Positions 24,432 to 32,979 of a DNA stretch of 64,000 nucleotides are shown here, piece after piece. The stretch is from Bacilli bacterium. GTDB taxonomy: Bacteria; Bacillota_I; Bacilli_A; RFN20; CAG-826. The stretch covers positions 1-64,000 of the forward strand of contig JAFTDF010000020.1 in NCBI GenBank assembly GCA_017454295.1, in the 5' to 3' direction. Every line of letters begins with the position of its first letter. Positions within the stretch are counted from its first letter, which is position 1. Below the pieces are notes generated by a model. The model was not told the origin of the DNA. It saw only the letters and a program-made list of their open reading frames with translations, and ran no database searches. The position numbers were made by a program, and so were the translations under genes.

Positions 24432-25277
24432 CTAGTGGCAATAAACAAATAGGAACCTACGAAGCCCATTTAAGTCATCGAGGAATTCATATTCATAGTC
24501 TTCCAAGTATTTTGCCATGGCCTCTTTCAAGAAGTCTTCCAAGTCATAGCCGATTTCAAACGCCATGAGCAAACTTCCTTTTTTGACTTTCTTGTAGTCG
24601 CGAAAGATGTCTTCATATACGGATTTTCCTTCTTCCATATATAAAGCGGATTCGGGCTCAAAACGTTTAACGGAATCCTGGACTTCCTCCCGGTTTTTAA
24701 TATAAGGAGGATTGGAAACGATGATGTCCAAATTCATCTTGTTTTCAATAAAAGGTTCAAGGCTTTTCCCTTGCAGAGTTTCTACGCGCTCCCCATAGGT
24801 GCGGAAGTTGCGTTTTGCGACTTCTAAAGCCTTATCCGAAAGATCGCTAGCAACAAGGATCCAGTTGGGGAACAAGGATTTTAAGGCAAGGGCAATCGCC
24901 CCAGAACCAGTCCCGATATCAGCCACGACCAAGTAGTTCCTCGGATCATAATAGTCGGTGATTTTTTCAGAGAGGTTGGCCACGAGCTCTTCGGTCTCCC
25001 CCCGAGGGATCAAGACGTTTTCATCCACATATAACTTATGCTGCAAAAAGGTGGCTTCATGGATAATGTATTCCACCGGTTCACCATCCAATAAACGCGC
25101 AAATTGCGCTTCAAATTTCGATAAATTGCGCATTTCCTGGTCTTTTTGGTAAAGCGTTTCGATGGGCGAGGAAAAACCGTTATCGTAGGCAATCAAGGTT
25201 CTCAAATCACTTGAAAGAACCCCTTTTTCTTTGCCTTTTTCGAGGGCGGAAGTATAGACGGAAAAAATACTAGGCAT
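24432..25277 (-). CDS. prmC: Release-factor glutamine methyltransferase PrmC
   Basis: A 281-residue SAM-dependent enzyme that methylates the Gln of the GGQ motif in release factors. Motif I is VVADIGTGSGAIAL, and the catalytic IVSNPPYIK is present. The frame is open further upstream, but ATG 25277 has a GGAG ribosome site and overlaps the prfA stop codon by 8 bases. It lies between prfA (its substrate) and the TsaC-RpiB gene. Confidence 0.95.
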   Translation of the reverse strand: MPSIFSVYTSALEKGKEKGVLSSDLRTLIAYDNGFSSPIETLYQKDQEMRNLSKFEAQFARLLDGEPVEYIIHEATFLQHKLYVDENVLIPRGETEELVANLSEKITDYYDPRNYLVVADIGTGSGAIALALKSLFPNWILVASDLSDKALEVAKRNFRTYGERVETLQGKSLEPFIENKMNLDIIVSNPPYIKNREEVQDSVKRFEPESALYMEEGKSVYEDIFRDYKKVKKGSLLMAFEIGYDLEDFLKEAMAKYLEDYEYEFLDDLNGLRRFLFVYCH

Positions 25278-26361
25278 GATCTCCTTCGCCTTCCTTGAGA
25301 AGCTGTTGTTCCTGGTCGAAATGGATAAGGGCCTCGATGAGGCCATCGAGCTCGCCTTCCATGATGCGATCGAGTTGATTCACGGTATAGCCGATGCGGT
25401 GATCGGTCACGCGGTTTTGGGGATAATTGTAGGTACGAATTTTCTCGGAACGCTCGCCGGTGCCAACCTTCAGTTTCCGTTCGGTTGCCCGCTTCTGATC
25501 TTCTTGTTCTTGGAAGAAAGCAAAGACTTTCGCCCGGATCATCTGCATCGCGATTTCTTTGTTTTGAAGTTGGGCTTTTTCCGTCTGGCAAGCGGCCACG
25601 ATCCCCGTCGGAATGTGGGTGATGCGGACGGCGGATTCCGTTTTATTGACGTTTTGGCCGCCGGCTCCTTGGGAATGGTACGTATCGATCTTTAAGTCGT
25701 TGGGATTAATTTGAACGTCGACTTCCTTGGCTTCCGGCATGACCAATACGGTCGCGGTCGAGGTATGGATTCTGCCACTGGCCTCGGTCTTCGGAACACG
25801 TTGGACGCGGTGGGCACCGGATTCAAACTTTAACTTGGAATATACAGATTCCCCTTTGATCATGAAAGAAACGGAAGCATATCCGCCGGAAGCGCCCAAA
25901 GAGGCATCAAGCAATTGCAACTTCCAGCCCTGCTTTTCGGCATATTTGGCATACATGCGCATCAAATCTCCGGCAAAGATGTTAGCTTCGTCGCCACCGA
26001 CGGCACCCCGGATTTCAACGATGATGTTTTTGTCATCATTGGGATCTTTGGGGAGCAATAACAAGCGGAGCCGCTCCTCGATTTTGACCATGTCGTTCTG
26101 CGCTTTTTTACGCTCTTCTTTGGCAAGCTCGATAAGTTCGGGATCCCCGGAAGCTTCCATTTCCAAAGAATCGGCCACGGTTTGTTCCGCGGCGAGATAT
26201 TCCTTATAGGAAAGATAAGGGGCTTCGAGGTCCGCGCGTTCCTTGCTGATTTTGGTAAAACGGTCCAAATCGGCCGTTGCATCGTCTTGGGCAAGTTCTT
26301 CATCCAAGACGTGAATTCTCTCCGCGATGGCGTGGAGACGCTTTTTCATTGATTCATCCAT
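25270..26361 (-). CDS. prfA: Peptide chain release factor 1
   Basis: RF1 terminates at UAA and UAG. The GGQ motif is in [20 protein letters not shown]. The ATG at 26382 lies inside the -10 element TATAAT and would be upstream of the transcription start, so it is excluded; ATG 26361, or ATG 26349 as in the usual RF1 N-terminus, is the real start. It heads the prfA-prmC-TsaC::RpiB operon and is divergent from dnaX. Confidence 0.96.
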   Translation of the reverse strand: MDESMKKRLHAIAERIHVLDEELAQDDATADLDRFTKISKERADLEAPYLSYKEYLAAEQTVADSLEMEASGDPELIELAKEERKKAQNDMVKIEERLRLLLLPKDPNDDKNIIVEIRGAVGGDEANIFAGDLMRMYAKYAEKQGWKLQLLDASLGASGGYASVSFMIKGESVYSKLKFESGAHRVQRVPKTEASGRIHTSTATVLVMPEAKEVDVQINPNDLKIDTYHSQGAGGQNVNKTESAVRITHIPTGIVAACQTEKAQLQNKEIAMQMIRAKVFAFFQEQEDQKRATERKLKVGTGERSEKIRTYNYPQNRVTDHRIGYTVNQLDRIMEGELDGLIEALIHFDQEQQLLKEGEGDHA

Positions 26362-26380
26362 ATTTGTAATTCCCGGACGC

Positions 26381-26389
26381 ATTATAGCA
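26381..26389 (-). promoter_or_regulatory. prfA promoter, extended -10
   Basis: TGC-TATAAT on the minus strand, about 20 bases before ATG 26361. Further upstream, CTAATC-TAT-GATTAG (26401-26415) is an inverted repeat between the divergent promoters. Confidence 0.6.
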
Positions 26390-26441
26390 TACTTTCCTTC
26401 CTAATCTATGATTAGCCCTAGGAAGAACCTGCTTTCGGGGC

Positions 26442-26447
26442 TATAAT
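26442..26447 (+). promoter_or_regulatory. dnaX -10 element, near-leaderless
   Basis: A perfect TATAAT ends 10 bases before the ATG at 26457, predicting a leader of only 2-4 bases. There is no ribosome site. Confidence 0.55.
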
Positions 26448-26456
26448 TTCCCCAAT

Positions 26457-28382
26457 ATGGCATACAAAGCACTCTACAACAAATACCGCCCTTCCACCTT
26501 TGAGGAAGTCGCCGGACAATCCAGCGTTGTGCGCACTTTGCGCAACGCAATCGTCAATGACAAAATCGGACACGCCTATCTTTTCACCGGTCCCCGTGGC
26601 ACCGGGAAAACCTCAATGGCCCGTCTTTTTGCCAAGGCTTTAGATTGTGAGGAAGGTCTCGGGCATCAGTGCAACCATTGCCGAAACTGCCAACAAATCA
26701 ATAGCAATTCCCATCCCGACGTCATCGAAATCGACGCCGCTAGCAACAATGGGGTCGATCAGGTCCGCGACTTAATCGAACAGGTCCGTTATTCCCCTTT
26801 AAGCGGGCGATATAAGGTCTACATCATCGACGAAGTCCATATGATGAGCCAAGGTGCTTTCAACGCATTGCTAAAAACATTGGAAGAACCTCCGGCCCAC
26901 GTCATTTTCATCTTGGCGACCACTGAGCCCCACAAAGTGCTTCCTACGATTCTTTCCCGTTGCCAACGCTATGACTTCGCCAAAATCGAAGATCGGGAAA
27001 TTCAAAACAAATTGGAATGGGTTTTGAAACAAGAAGGGGTCTATTACGAAAAAGACGCTCTATCCGAAATCGTGGCTTTGGCCGATGGCGGGATGCGCGA
27101 CGCCCTTTCGCTTTTGGACCAAGCCCTTGCCTATGGTGGCAACCAGCTGCTTGAAAAAGACGTGTTGTCAGTCTTTGGTCTTGCTTCTAACGCCGAGAAA
27201 ATCGCCTTACTGAAATTGATTTCCCAAGGGGATATTCCCGGTATTCTTTCGAAGCTGGATGCTTTCGTTGCCGCCGGCGTCGATATCAAGCGTCTTACCC
27301 TCTCTTTGCTGGCAATCATGAAGGACGTGCTGGTCTATTCCCGGACCGGACGCGACGATTTGCTGGATGAGCTTCGGCAAAACGAAGCCGAGGATTTATC
27401 GCGGAGCCTTTCCGCCGCCTTCTGCAACGCGACCATCGACGGATTGCTCCAAGCCCAAATCGATTTCAAATCCGTTTCCGATATCCGTTCCTTATTAGAA
27501 TTAACCTTGCTGCGTTTGGCCGGCACCACTTTCAAAGAAACTCCGGTTGCTGCTCCGGTTGCACCCAAAGAAGAACCAAAACCAACCATCCAAGCGCCGG
27601 TCGAAGAAAAGAAAACGCCCGTTGTGGCAACCATGCCCGAGCCCATCGAAGCTCCTAAACCTGCGCCAGAGCCCGTTTTCGAAGCGAAGCCTGCTCCCGC
27701 CCCAGCCCCCAAAGAAGAGCCGCAAGGCATTTATTCGGGAAACACCGCGCCCGATTTCCTCTTTGAGGAAGACACTGAACCTGTGGTGGAACAAGCGCCC
27801 GTCATCGAGAAGCCCTCGCCAAAGCCGGAAGCCCAGCCCGCGCCCAAGCCGATTCCTGAGCCAACCCCTGCTCCGGCCCCCACGCCTGCACCAAAAGAAG
27901 AGCCAGTCCCGATGCCGGCCATCGATATTTCCGCCGCGGCAGGCAAAGAAATCGCCTCTGAGGGAACGCCGCTATTCATCAGCGACGAAACCATCGTGAA
28001 CATTATGTTCTTAGGCACCCGCTTCAAAGCCGAGCGAAAGGCGCTTTATGACAAGTGGTCCGTGTTCGAGAGCCTAAAGTTCGATCCCAAAGTCGGCAAT
28101 GCCGCCACCATTCTCGCCCAAGCCAGACCTTTCTGCCTTTGCCAAGAAGCGTTGCTGATTAACTTCAGTTTCACCAAGCAGAAAGAGCAAGCCAACCTCC
28201 AGGAAAACCAAGAAGCCTTATCCAGTTTGGTAGCCTCTGTTCTCGGAAGGAAGGTTTTGGTCTATGGCTTAGACCGCAACGACTCCAACCGTTGCCAAAA
28301 GTCGTTCTACGATTTGCAGCAGATCGGCCAAGTTCCCGATCGCGATTCCATCGTTCTCAATTTGCCAAAAGGAGGCAACTAA
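26457..28382 (+). CDS. dnaX: DNA polymerase III subunit gamma/tau
   Basis: A 641-residue clamp-loader ATPase. Walker A GPRGTGKT is at residues 45-52; the zinc site is C..CNHCRNC; IIDEVHMMSQGAFNALLKTLEEPP is the Walker B and sensor region. A Pro/Ala/Glu/Lys-rich linker of about 120 residues (365-490) precedes the tau-type C-terminus. I see no obvious frameshift heptamer for a gamma form. It starts the operon dnaX-ybaB-recR-tmk-holB-ricT-rsmI, which is conserved in Bacilli. Confidence 0.97.
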   Translation: MAYKALYNKYRPSTFEEVAGQSSVVRTLRNAIVNDKIGHAYLFTGPRGTGKTSMARLFAKALDCEEGLGHQCNHCRNCQQINSNSHPDVIEIDAASNNGVDQVRDLIEQVRYSPLSGRYKVYIIDEVHMMSQGAFNALLKTLEEPPAHVIFILATTEPHKVLPTILSRCQRYDFAKIEDREIQNKLEWVLKQEGVYYEKDALSEIVALADGGMRDALSLLDQALAYGGNQLLEKDVLSVFGLASNAEKIALLKLISQGDIPGILSKLDAFVAAGVDIKRLTLSLLAIMKDVLVYSRTGRDDLLDELRQNEAEDLSRSLSAAFCNATIDGLLQAQIDFKSVSDIRSLLELTLLRLAGTTFKETPVAAPVAPKEEPKPTIQAPVEEKKTPVVATMPEPIEAPKPAPEPVFEAKPAPAPAPKEEPQGIYSGNTAPDFLFEEDTEPVVEQAPVIEKPSPKPEAQPAPKPIPEPTPAPAPTPAPKEEPVPMPAIDISAAAGKEIASEGTPLFISDETIVNIMFLGTRFKAERKALYDKWSVFESLKFDPKVGNAATILAQARPFCLCQEALLINFSFTKQKEQANLQENQEALSSLVASVLGRKVLVYGLDRNDSNRCQKSFYDLQQIGQVPDRDSIVLNLPKGGN

Positions 28383-28383
28383 T

Positions 28384-28683
28384 ATGAACCCCATGCAACA
28401 AATGATGATGCAAGCCCAGCGCATGCAGCGCGAACTTGCCAAAGCGAAAGCCGCTCTTGCCGAGCAAGAATTCAAAGTGTCCAAAGGCGGGATGGTCGAA
28501 TTAACCATGAAGGGCGACCGCACCGTGGCCGCTTTGTCCATCGACGAGGCCGCCATCGATCCCGAAAACAAGGAAATGCTCGAAGAGACCATCGCCATGG
28601 CCATCAACGAAGCGCTTGAACAAATCAACGCCGCCAACGACGAGATCGAAGAGAAGATCACGGGCAAAACTAACCTATTCTAA
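28384..28683 (+). CDS. YbaB/EbfC nucleoid-associated protein
   Basis: A 99-residue DNA-binding protein, Met/Gln-rich at the start (NPMQQMMMQAQRMQRELAKA), followed by EFKVSKGGMVELTMKGDRTV and SIDEAAIDPENKEMLEETI, the YbaB/EbfC pattern. It forms a dimer that binds DNA. It lies between dnaX and recR, its standard position, with GGAGG upstream that is encoded in the end of dnaX. Confidence 0.93.
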   Translation: MNPMQQMMMQAQRMQRELAKAKAALAEQEFKVSKGGMVELTMKGDRTVAALSIDEAAIDPENKEMLEETIAMAINEALEQINAANDEIEEKITGKTNLF

Positions 28684-29285
28684 TGAAAGACCTTCCTTCT
28701 TTTGAATTACTCGTCGATTCTTTCGCCAAGCTTCCCGGGGTAGGACGCAAATCCGCCGAACGGATGGCTTCCGCGGTTTTGGATATGCCGCAGGAAGACG
28801 CAGAGCAATTCTCCAAATCCCTCATCGATGCCAAAAATCGCATCCATCCGTGCCCAAACTGCGGCCTTTTTACAGAAAAAGACACTTGTTTTTATTGTGC
28901 GGACGAATCTCGGGACCACAGCCTTTGCATCGTGGTTGCCCGTCCCAAAGATGCCGATGCCTTTGAAAAAATCGGCGTCTTGAATTGCGTTTACCATGTC
29001 CTGGGCGGACTACTAAACCCCGCCAAAGGAATCGGCCCGGAAGACCTGGCCATCGACCATTTGGTGGAGCGCATCCAAAACGAGGGAATCAAAGAAATTG
29101 TGTTGGCGATGAATCCGACGATCGAAGGGGAAACCACTTCCTTATTCTTGGCCCACGCCTTAGCCGCAGTGGCTCCAGAAGTGAAAATCACGCGCCTTGG
29201 TTATGGTTTGCCTATGGGCGCCTCTTTGGATTACGCGGACGCCTTGACCTTGCAAAAGGCGTTAGAAGGGAGAAAGAGTTTATGA
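28683..29285 (+). CDS. recR: Recombination mediator RecR
   Basis: A 200-residue protein with an N-terminal helix-hairpin-helix (LPGVGRKSAERMA), a zinc finger (CPNCGLFTEKDTCFYC) and a Toprim domain (CIVVARPKDADAFEKIG and EIVLAMNPTIEGETT). With RecO it loads RecA on gapped DNA. The ATG shares one base with the ybaB stop codon (TAATG). Confidence 0.97.
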   Translation: MKDLPSFELLVDSFAKLPGVGRKSAERMASAVLDMPQEDAEQFSKSLIDAKNRIHPCPNCGLFTEKDTCFYCADESRDHSLCIVVARPKDADAFEKIGVLNCVYHVLGGLLNPAKGIGPEDLAIDHLVERIQNEGIKEIVLAMNPTIEGETTSLFLAHALAAVAPEVKITRLGYGLPMGASLDYADALTLQKALEGRKSL

Positions 29286-29905
29286 GCCTGTTCATTACAT
29301 TCGAAGGCGGTGAAGGATCGGGAAAATCTTCCGCTCTCCGCCTCTTGCAAGAACGTTTATCGAACGAAGGATACGAAATCGTGGTGACTCGCGAGCCGGG
29401 AGGAACCCCGATCGCCGAGGAAATCCGTAACGTCATCCTCGATAAAAAGAACGTGGCGATGGATCCCCGCACCGAAGCTTTGCTTTATGCCGCCAGCCGT
29501 CGCCAGCATCTGGTCGAAAAGGTATGGCCCGCGCTAAAAGAGGGGAAAATCGTCCTTTGCGATCGCTATTTGGATTCTTCCTTGGCCTATCAAGGCGGAG
29601 CCCGTGGCCTTGGCATCGACCAAGTCCTCGCCGTGAATATGTTTGCCACGGAAGGCACCTTCCCGGACTTAACGTTGCTATTTGACATTGAGCCTGAGCA
29701 AGGCCTAGCGCGCATCGCGGCCAACGCCGGACGGGAAGTCAACCGCCTCGATTTGGAAAAGATCGATTTCCATCGCGGCGTCCGTGCCACTTTCCATGAA
29801 ATCGCCGCCCGTTATCCGGAACGATTTGTGATCATCGACGCCTCTAAGCCGCTCGAGCAAGTCGTCGAAGATGCCTATCAGGCTATTAAAGCCCGTCTAT
29901 CATGA
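29282..29905 (+). CDS. tmk: Thymidylate kinase
   Basis: A 207-residue kinase making dTDP from dTMP. The P-loop is GGEGSGKSS (9-17), the DR(Y/H) motif is CDRYLDSSLAYQG, and TREPGGTPIAEEIR is the substrate loop. The ATG overlaps the recR stop codon (ATGA). The frame extends about 100 codons upstream within recR, but that part is out-of-frame recR sequence. Confidence 0.97.
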   Translation: MSLFITFEGGEGSGKSSALRLLQERLSNEGYEIVVTREPGGTPIAEEIRNVILDKKNVAMDPRTEALLYAASRRQHLVEKVWPALKEGKIVLCDRYLDSSLAYQGGARGLGIDQVLAVNMFATEGTFPDLTLLFDIEPEQGLARIAANAGREVNRLDLEKIDFHRGVRATFHEIAARYPERFVIIDASKPLEQVVEDAYQAIKARLS

Positions 29906-30897
29906 AATTCGGAACCTACCTCAAAACCCATCAGCCGTTGCTTTACCAAACGTTTTCCAACGCTTTGTTAACGGGACGCACGCCCCACTCGGTTTTGATT
30001 GAAGGGGAGGTAGGCACACCCCTAAAAGAAACGGCTTTGTATTTAGCCAAATCCTATCTTTGCGACCACCCAGAACCATTGGCGTGCGAAGAATGCACCA
30101 CCTGTGTCCGCGTCTTTGCCGAAGAATATCCCGACCTCGTCGTTTTCGATGGGGAAGAATCCTCAATTAAGAAAGGCGACGTAGAATCCGTCGTCACGTT
30201 CTTCCAGCAAACCCCTTTAGAAAAAAAGGGGATCATGATTTACGTTCTCCATTTGGCGGAGAATATGACCCAAGAAGCCGCGAATGCCTTGTTGAAGTTT
30301 TTGGAAGAACCCGCTCCACATGCCTATGCGATTTTGACGACGCAAAACAAAGAAAAACTGCTCCCCACCATCGTCTCGCGGTGCGAAACCCTCCGGTTAT
30401 TCCTTTTGCCGCGAGAGCAGGCTTACCAAGACGCATTGTCCCTTCAAGTGAAAGAGGAAGATGCGGAATTGCTTTCTTTCGTCATTAATGACGGACCCAC
30501 CATTTCTAGGAAAGCCCAAGACGCTTCATACCAAAAAGCAAAAGAAGCGTTCCTCACCACGGTGGATGCTTTAGGGGAAGGGCCCAAACGGCTACGCTTC
30601 GTCATGCAAAAAGACGTGGTGAAACTATTAAGCGACAAGCCCGCGATTCGCTTCTATTTCGATTTCATGGCGCTTGCCTATAAAGAATTTATCGGTTTGC
30701 GACGGGGAGAAGCGCCTTTGCTGCCCCATTATGCTAAAATGTTTGCCGAGGTTGAACCCAATATCAACCATCCAGAAGCATCGCTTCTTTCTCTGATGAC
30801 GCTGCGGAGAGAAGCGGAGACACCGATCAACGCCTCGTTGTTGTTAACCCATTTATCCAGCGTCCTGACCAAGGAGATTCCCCATGGAAGAGAATAA
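29902..30897 (+). CDS. holB: DNA polymerase III subunit delta-prime
   Basis: A 331-residue clamp-loader subunit. It has the DnaX-like fold with a zinc site (CDHPEPLACEECTTC), SIKKGDVESVVTFFQQTP and EAANALLKFLEEPAPHAYAILTT spanning the sensor region, and no intact Walker A, as expected for delta-prime. It overlaps tmk by ATGA and ricT by 14 bases. Confidence 0.93.
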   Translation: MKFGTYLKTHQPLLYQTFSNALLTGRTPHSVLIEGEVGTPLKETALYLAKSYLCDHPEPLACEECTTCVRVFAEEYPDLVVFDGEESSIKKGDVESVVTFFQQTPLEKKGIMIYVLHLAENMTQEAANALLKFLEEPAPHAYAILTTQNKEKLLPTIVSRCETLRLFLLPREQAYQDALSLQVKEEDAELLSFVINDGPTISRKAQDASYQKAKEAFLTTVDALGEGPKRLRFVMQKDVVKLLSDKPAIRFYFDFMALAYKEFIGLRRGEAPLLPHYAKMFAEVEPNINHPEASLLSLMTLRREAETPINASLLLTHLSSVLTKEIPHGRE

Positions 30898-32107
30898 AAC
30901 CGGCTCTTATTTCGTCGGCATCCGTTTCCCGACGAGCGAGAAATCTTATTATTTCTCCACTACCGATACCGACCTCAACATCGGTGATTTGGTCGTCGTG
31001 GAAACCGTCGGCGGTTTGGAAATCGCCACCGTCTCCACCCCGGTCCGCGATCAAGCCGAATACAAAAACAATTTGCAATTAAAGCCTTTGCTTCGTAAAG
31101 CGGACGACGTCGATTTGACCAACCACGAAATCAACCAACGCAACGCCAAACGGGCCCTCGAAATCGCCGCTAGGGAAATCAAAGCCCTTGGGCTGGCGAT
31201 GGATTTGGTATCCGCCAATTACACCCTTGACGGATCGAAAGTTACGATTTGCTATACCTCCACTGAAAAACGGGTCGATTTCCGCGAATTGCTCCGCGTC
31301 TTGGGGCCGCAACTTGGCGCTCGTTTGGAATTGTTCCAAATGGCGGCTCGTGATAAAGCCAAATATGTCGGTGGAATCGGCATCTGCGGTTTGCCCTTAT
31401 GCTGCTCCACGTTCTTAACTTCGTTTGATTCCATTTCCGTGCATATGGCCAAGAATCAGATGCTGGCCATCAATAACAGCAAATTAACTGGCCCGTGCGG
31501 CAAATATCTTTGCTGTTTGGCCTATGAAGACGGGCTTTATACCGAAGAGAAGAAAAAGTATCCCTCCTTTGGCACCACCATCAAAACCCCAGATGGCGAT
31601 TATAACGTCGATGGGATCAATATCCTTTCCGAGACCGTCCGTTTGGCCAAACCCGATCGCAGCGACTATAAAACCTATCCTTTGGAAGACGTCAAAGCCA
31701 TGATCCGGGGCGACTATCGTCCCCAAATCGAGCCTTTGAAGGCCAAGGAAGAAGAACTCCCCTCCTTTGATTTCTCTCCCAAGAAACCCAACGAAGGAAG
31801 AGATGTCTCCTATGGTGGCATGCATCCCTCCAAATACGACCGCGGCAACTATAACCACGTGGCCGAGCAGGACCAAAACCGGAACGACCGTGAGGATCGC
31901 CGCAATAAGAAGCATCGCCACGGCAAAGACGGAAGAAACAACCAACCGCAAAACCAGAATCGCCCCCAGCAAAACCAAAAGCCTCAAGGGCAAAACAACA
32001 ATCAGCAGAATAACCAGCAAGGGCAAAACCAAGGCGGGAACCCCCATCGCCGTCACCATCATCACAACCATCGCGGCGGCCGCGGCGGCAACAATCAGCA
32101 ACAATGA
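30884..32107 (+). CDS. ricT: PSP1-domain protein RicT (YaaT) with a long Asn/Gln-rich tail
   Basis: The first 280 residues match RicT/YaaT: VVVETVGGLEIATVS, FRELLRVLGPQLGARLELFQM, GICGLPLCCSTFL and TGPCGKYLCCLAYE, with the conserved cysteines that help bind Fe-S clusters with RicA and RicF. In B. subtilis that complex controls mRNA processing, competence and sporulation. Here the protein is 407 residues; the last 110 are disordered-looking, very rich in Asn, Gln, Gly, His and Arg (for example QNQNRPQQNQKPQGQNNN, then HRRHHHHNHRGGRGG). This tail is absent from the usual 275-residue form and may bind RNA or form condensates. Confidence 0.92.
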   Translation: MEENKTGSYFVGIRFPTSEKSYYFSTTDTDLNIGDLVVVETVGGLEIATVSTPVRDQAEYKNNLQLKPLLRKADDVDLTNHEINQRNAKRALEIAAREIKALGLAMDLVSANYTLDGSKVTICYTSTEKRVDFRELLRVLGPQLGARLELFQMAARDKAKYVGGIGICGLPLCCSTFLTSFDSISVHMAKNQMLAINNSKLTGPCGKYLCCLAYEDGLYTEEKKKYPSFGTTIKTPDGDYNVDGINILSETVRLAKPDRSDYKTYPLEDVKAMIRGDYRPQIEPLKAKEEELPSFDFSPKKPNEGRDVSYGGMHPSKYDRGNYNHVAEQDQNRNDREDRRNKKHRHGKDGRNNQPQNQNRPQQNQKPQGQNNNQQNNQQGQNQGGNPHRRHHHHNHRGGRGGNNQQQ

Positions 32108-32961
32108 TCGAACGCGAACTCAACTTTGAGGGCACCTCCCCCATTCTCTATTTGATCCCAACCCCGATTGGGAATCTTTCGGAATGGTCCCCCCGCATCC
32201 TCTCCTTGGTAGAAGAAGCCGATTTCGTGGCGGCTGAAGATACGCGCAACGCCTCCTCTTTGCTTAGCCACTTCAATCTCAAGAAGGCCACGATTTCCTG
32301 CCACGAGCATAACGAAGAAGAGGCGGGCGCGAAGATCGTCGAATTGCTAAAAGAGGGAAAGAAAGTCGTCTATATGTCCGATGCCGGTTATCCTGGCATT
32401 TCCGACCCCGGAGAACGTCTGGTGCGCCGCTGCCTTGGCGAAGGCATCAAAGTCTCCGTCGCTTCTGGCCCGAGCGCTTTTGCCAACGCGTTGGTGGTAT
32501 CCGGATTGAGCACGAAGCACTTTCATTTTGAGGGGTTTTTGCCCGCAAAAGAAAGCGAAAGGACCGCAAGACTCCATCAATTAATCAAAAACGAGGATAC
32601 CTTGATCTTCTATGAAGCACCCCATCGTATCCTGAAAACCCTCATTGCTATGGCAGCCACATTAGGGGATCGCAAAGCCGCCCTTTGTCGAGAACTCACT
32701 AAGGCCCACGAGGAAATCATCCGAGGCAGTCTAAGCGAGCTTGCCTTGCTTCCCGAAGAGAGTTTGCGCGGGGAAATGGTCATCGTCGTGGAGGGTTATT
32801 TCAACCATGAAGAAATCGATGACCAAACCATCGCCTTCGCCTTGAAGGAACAACTAGAATACGGCTTACGAGGCAAGGAAGCCGTAAAACGGGTCTGCGA
32901 AACCTTGGACGTCAAAAAGAACCGCGTCTACGAAATCTATCTCAAGACCTTCGAGCGTTAA
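32104..32961 (+). CDS. rsmI: 16S rRNA 2'-O-methyltransferase RsmI
   Basis: A 285-residue enzyme of the tetrapyrrole-methylase fold that methylates C1402 of 16S rRNA. Motifs are LYLIPTPIGNLSEWSPR, AAEDTRNASSLL, SDAGYPGISDPGERLV and FEGFLPAKESER. It overlaps ricT by ATGA. Its terminator runs into the 3' end of the convergent yfhO-like gene. This is the last gene of the dnaX operon. Confidence 0.96.
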   Translation: MIERELNFEGTSPILYLIPTPIGNLSEWSPRILSLVEEADFVAAEDTRNASSLLSHFNLKKATISCHEHNEEEAGAKIVELLKEGKKVVYMSDAGYPGISDPGERLVRRCLGEGIKVSVASGPSAFANALVVSGLSTKHFHFEGFLPAKESERTARLHQLIKNEDTLIFYEAPHRILKTLIAMAATLGDRKAALCRELTKAHEEIIRGSLSELALLPEESLRGEMVIVVEGYFNHEEIDDQTIAFALKEQLEYGLRGKEAVKRVCETLDVKKNRVYEIYLKTFER

Positions 32962-32979
32962 GCCCGAGGTCTTTTTTTC
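32944..32979 (+). terminator. Terminator after rsmI
   Basis: AAGACCT and AGGTCTT arms followed by TTTTTTTC. It starts inside the rsmI coding end and overlaps the 3' end of the opposing gene. Confidence 0.7.
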
